A stretch of 64,000 nt of DNA from the NCBI GenBank assembly GCA_027257055.1, contig JAPVLO010000153.1, positions 2,294,001 to 2,358,000 of the forward strand, read 5' to 3'. Both the position numbers and the translations under genes were made by a program. Origin of the DNA: Cephalopachus bancanus (Eukaryota > Chordata > Mammalia > Primates > Tarsiidae). This document shows, in pieces, positions 63,701 to 64,000 of this stretch. Within the stretch, counting starts at the first letter, position 1. Every line of letters begins with the position of its first letter. The notes under the pieces are model-generated. The model saw only the letters and a list, made by a program, of their open reading frames with translations. It was not told the origin of the DNA and made no database searches.

Positions 63701-64000
63701 TATCTGGATTCTTTTGCTGAAGTTAGGGTTTTGGTGGTCTTGCTTTTCCAGCTCCCTTAGTTGATTTGTTAGGCTGTTAGCTTGTGATCTTTTCATTTTC
63801 TTTATATGTTTGTAGAGATATGAATTCCCCTCTTATTACTGCTTTCATGACATCCCAGAAGTTTTGGTAAGATGTTTCTTCGTTTTCCAGGTATCTTTAA
63901 TCTCTGTTTTGATTTCCATGTTGATCCAGGAGTTGTTTAGTATCATGCTATTTAGTGTCCATGTCTTTGTAGCTTTTTGGGGAGTTTTGTTGGTGTTGAT
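60738..64000 (-). mobile_element. Antisense L1, continues beyond window
   Basis: From the 3' UTR (about 60738) through the antisense of ORF2. On the - strand the polymerase box FADD is intact at 62633-62644, and a [18 protein letters not shown] reverse-transcriptase block is read at 63237-63434. The frame is broken repeatedly, so the element is dead, but it is much less diverged than the other L1s here. The 3' UTR has a G-rich sense strand (60828-60895). Its 5' end lies past 64000. Confidence 0.9.
60828..60897 (-). repeat. G-rich tract of L1 3' UTR
   Basis: The - strand reads runs such as GGGAGGGGAGTGGGGAAGCGGG (given here as a motif in 60862-60893) plus a G run at 60833-60840. Four or more G-runs close together fit the known quadruplex-forming polypurine tract of primate L1 3' UTRs. 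Confidence 0.75.

Noticed and set aside
53740..64000. Possible further TTC33 coding exons (TPR repeats) in the rest of the window
   Set aside because: I looked for the TPR-encoding continuation after the split Arg codon and found none; all sizeable frames belong to Alu or L1.

Overview
The window is nuclear DNA from a primate, most likely a strepsirrhine (lemur, loris or galago group). It holds conserved vertebrate exons with GT-AG introns. It also holds dozens of dimeric Alu elements, mostly antisense. The young Alus share one non-human consensus: GAGTTGGAGTCTCAC at the 3' end, CTGGGCTCCGGCGATCC in the right arm and GGCTGAGCCACCGAGCCCGG at the left-arm end. Human AluS/AluY motifs are absent, and only older AluJ/FLAM-like copies look familiar from human. 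The exact species cannot be read from the sequence.

Two genes lie head to tail on the + strand. PRKAA1 (AMP-activated protein kinase catalytic subunit alpha-1) fills about 1-39,460. Exon 1 lies upstream of the window, so the window opens in intron 1. The other eight standard coding exons are present with intact frame and consensus splice sites: 21439-21580, 23289-23382, 26513-26657, 29183-29270, 31310-31534, 34214-34700, 34813-34939 and 36557-36801. They join to residues 43-559 in the numbering of the 559-residue human isoform. An in-frame 45-bp cassette exon lies between exons 3 and 4 (23712-23756). The 3' UTR probably ends just after an AATAAA at 39438. TTC33 (tetratricopeptide repeat protein 33) follows. 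Its CpG-island promoter is near 43.1-43.9 kb and carries a perfect 14-bp inverted repeat of ZNF143-like motifs. Its first coding exon is 52321-52542. The rest of TTC33 lies beyond 64,000.

Introns and the intergenic gap are dominated by transposon fossils. Intron 1 has a long antisense L1 (about 6.5-14.65 kb) split by a nested L1 tail, several Alus, two free left Alu monomers and a mariner. Further along intron 1 is a MULE-like inverted-repeat element (18.5-20.5 kb) carrying an ERVL-type solo LTR. Intron 3 has an L2, and intron 4 has an odd Alu pair with a 94-bp flanking duplication. The PRKAA1-TTC33 gap has a MER5A. The first TTC33 intron has a nearly complete Tigger1 (46.28-49.9 kb) invaded by four Alus. 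TTC33 intron 2 has L1 pieces, a deleted second copy of the mariner, and a longer antisense L1 that runs off the right edge.

I found no CRISPR array, operon, rRNA or tRNA gene, and no evidence of an undescribed molecular system. The points worth a second look are the conserved alternative AMPK exon, three kinase substitutions, the TTC33 promoter palindrome and several unusual transposon structures.
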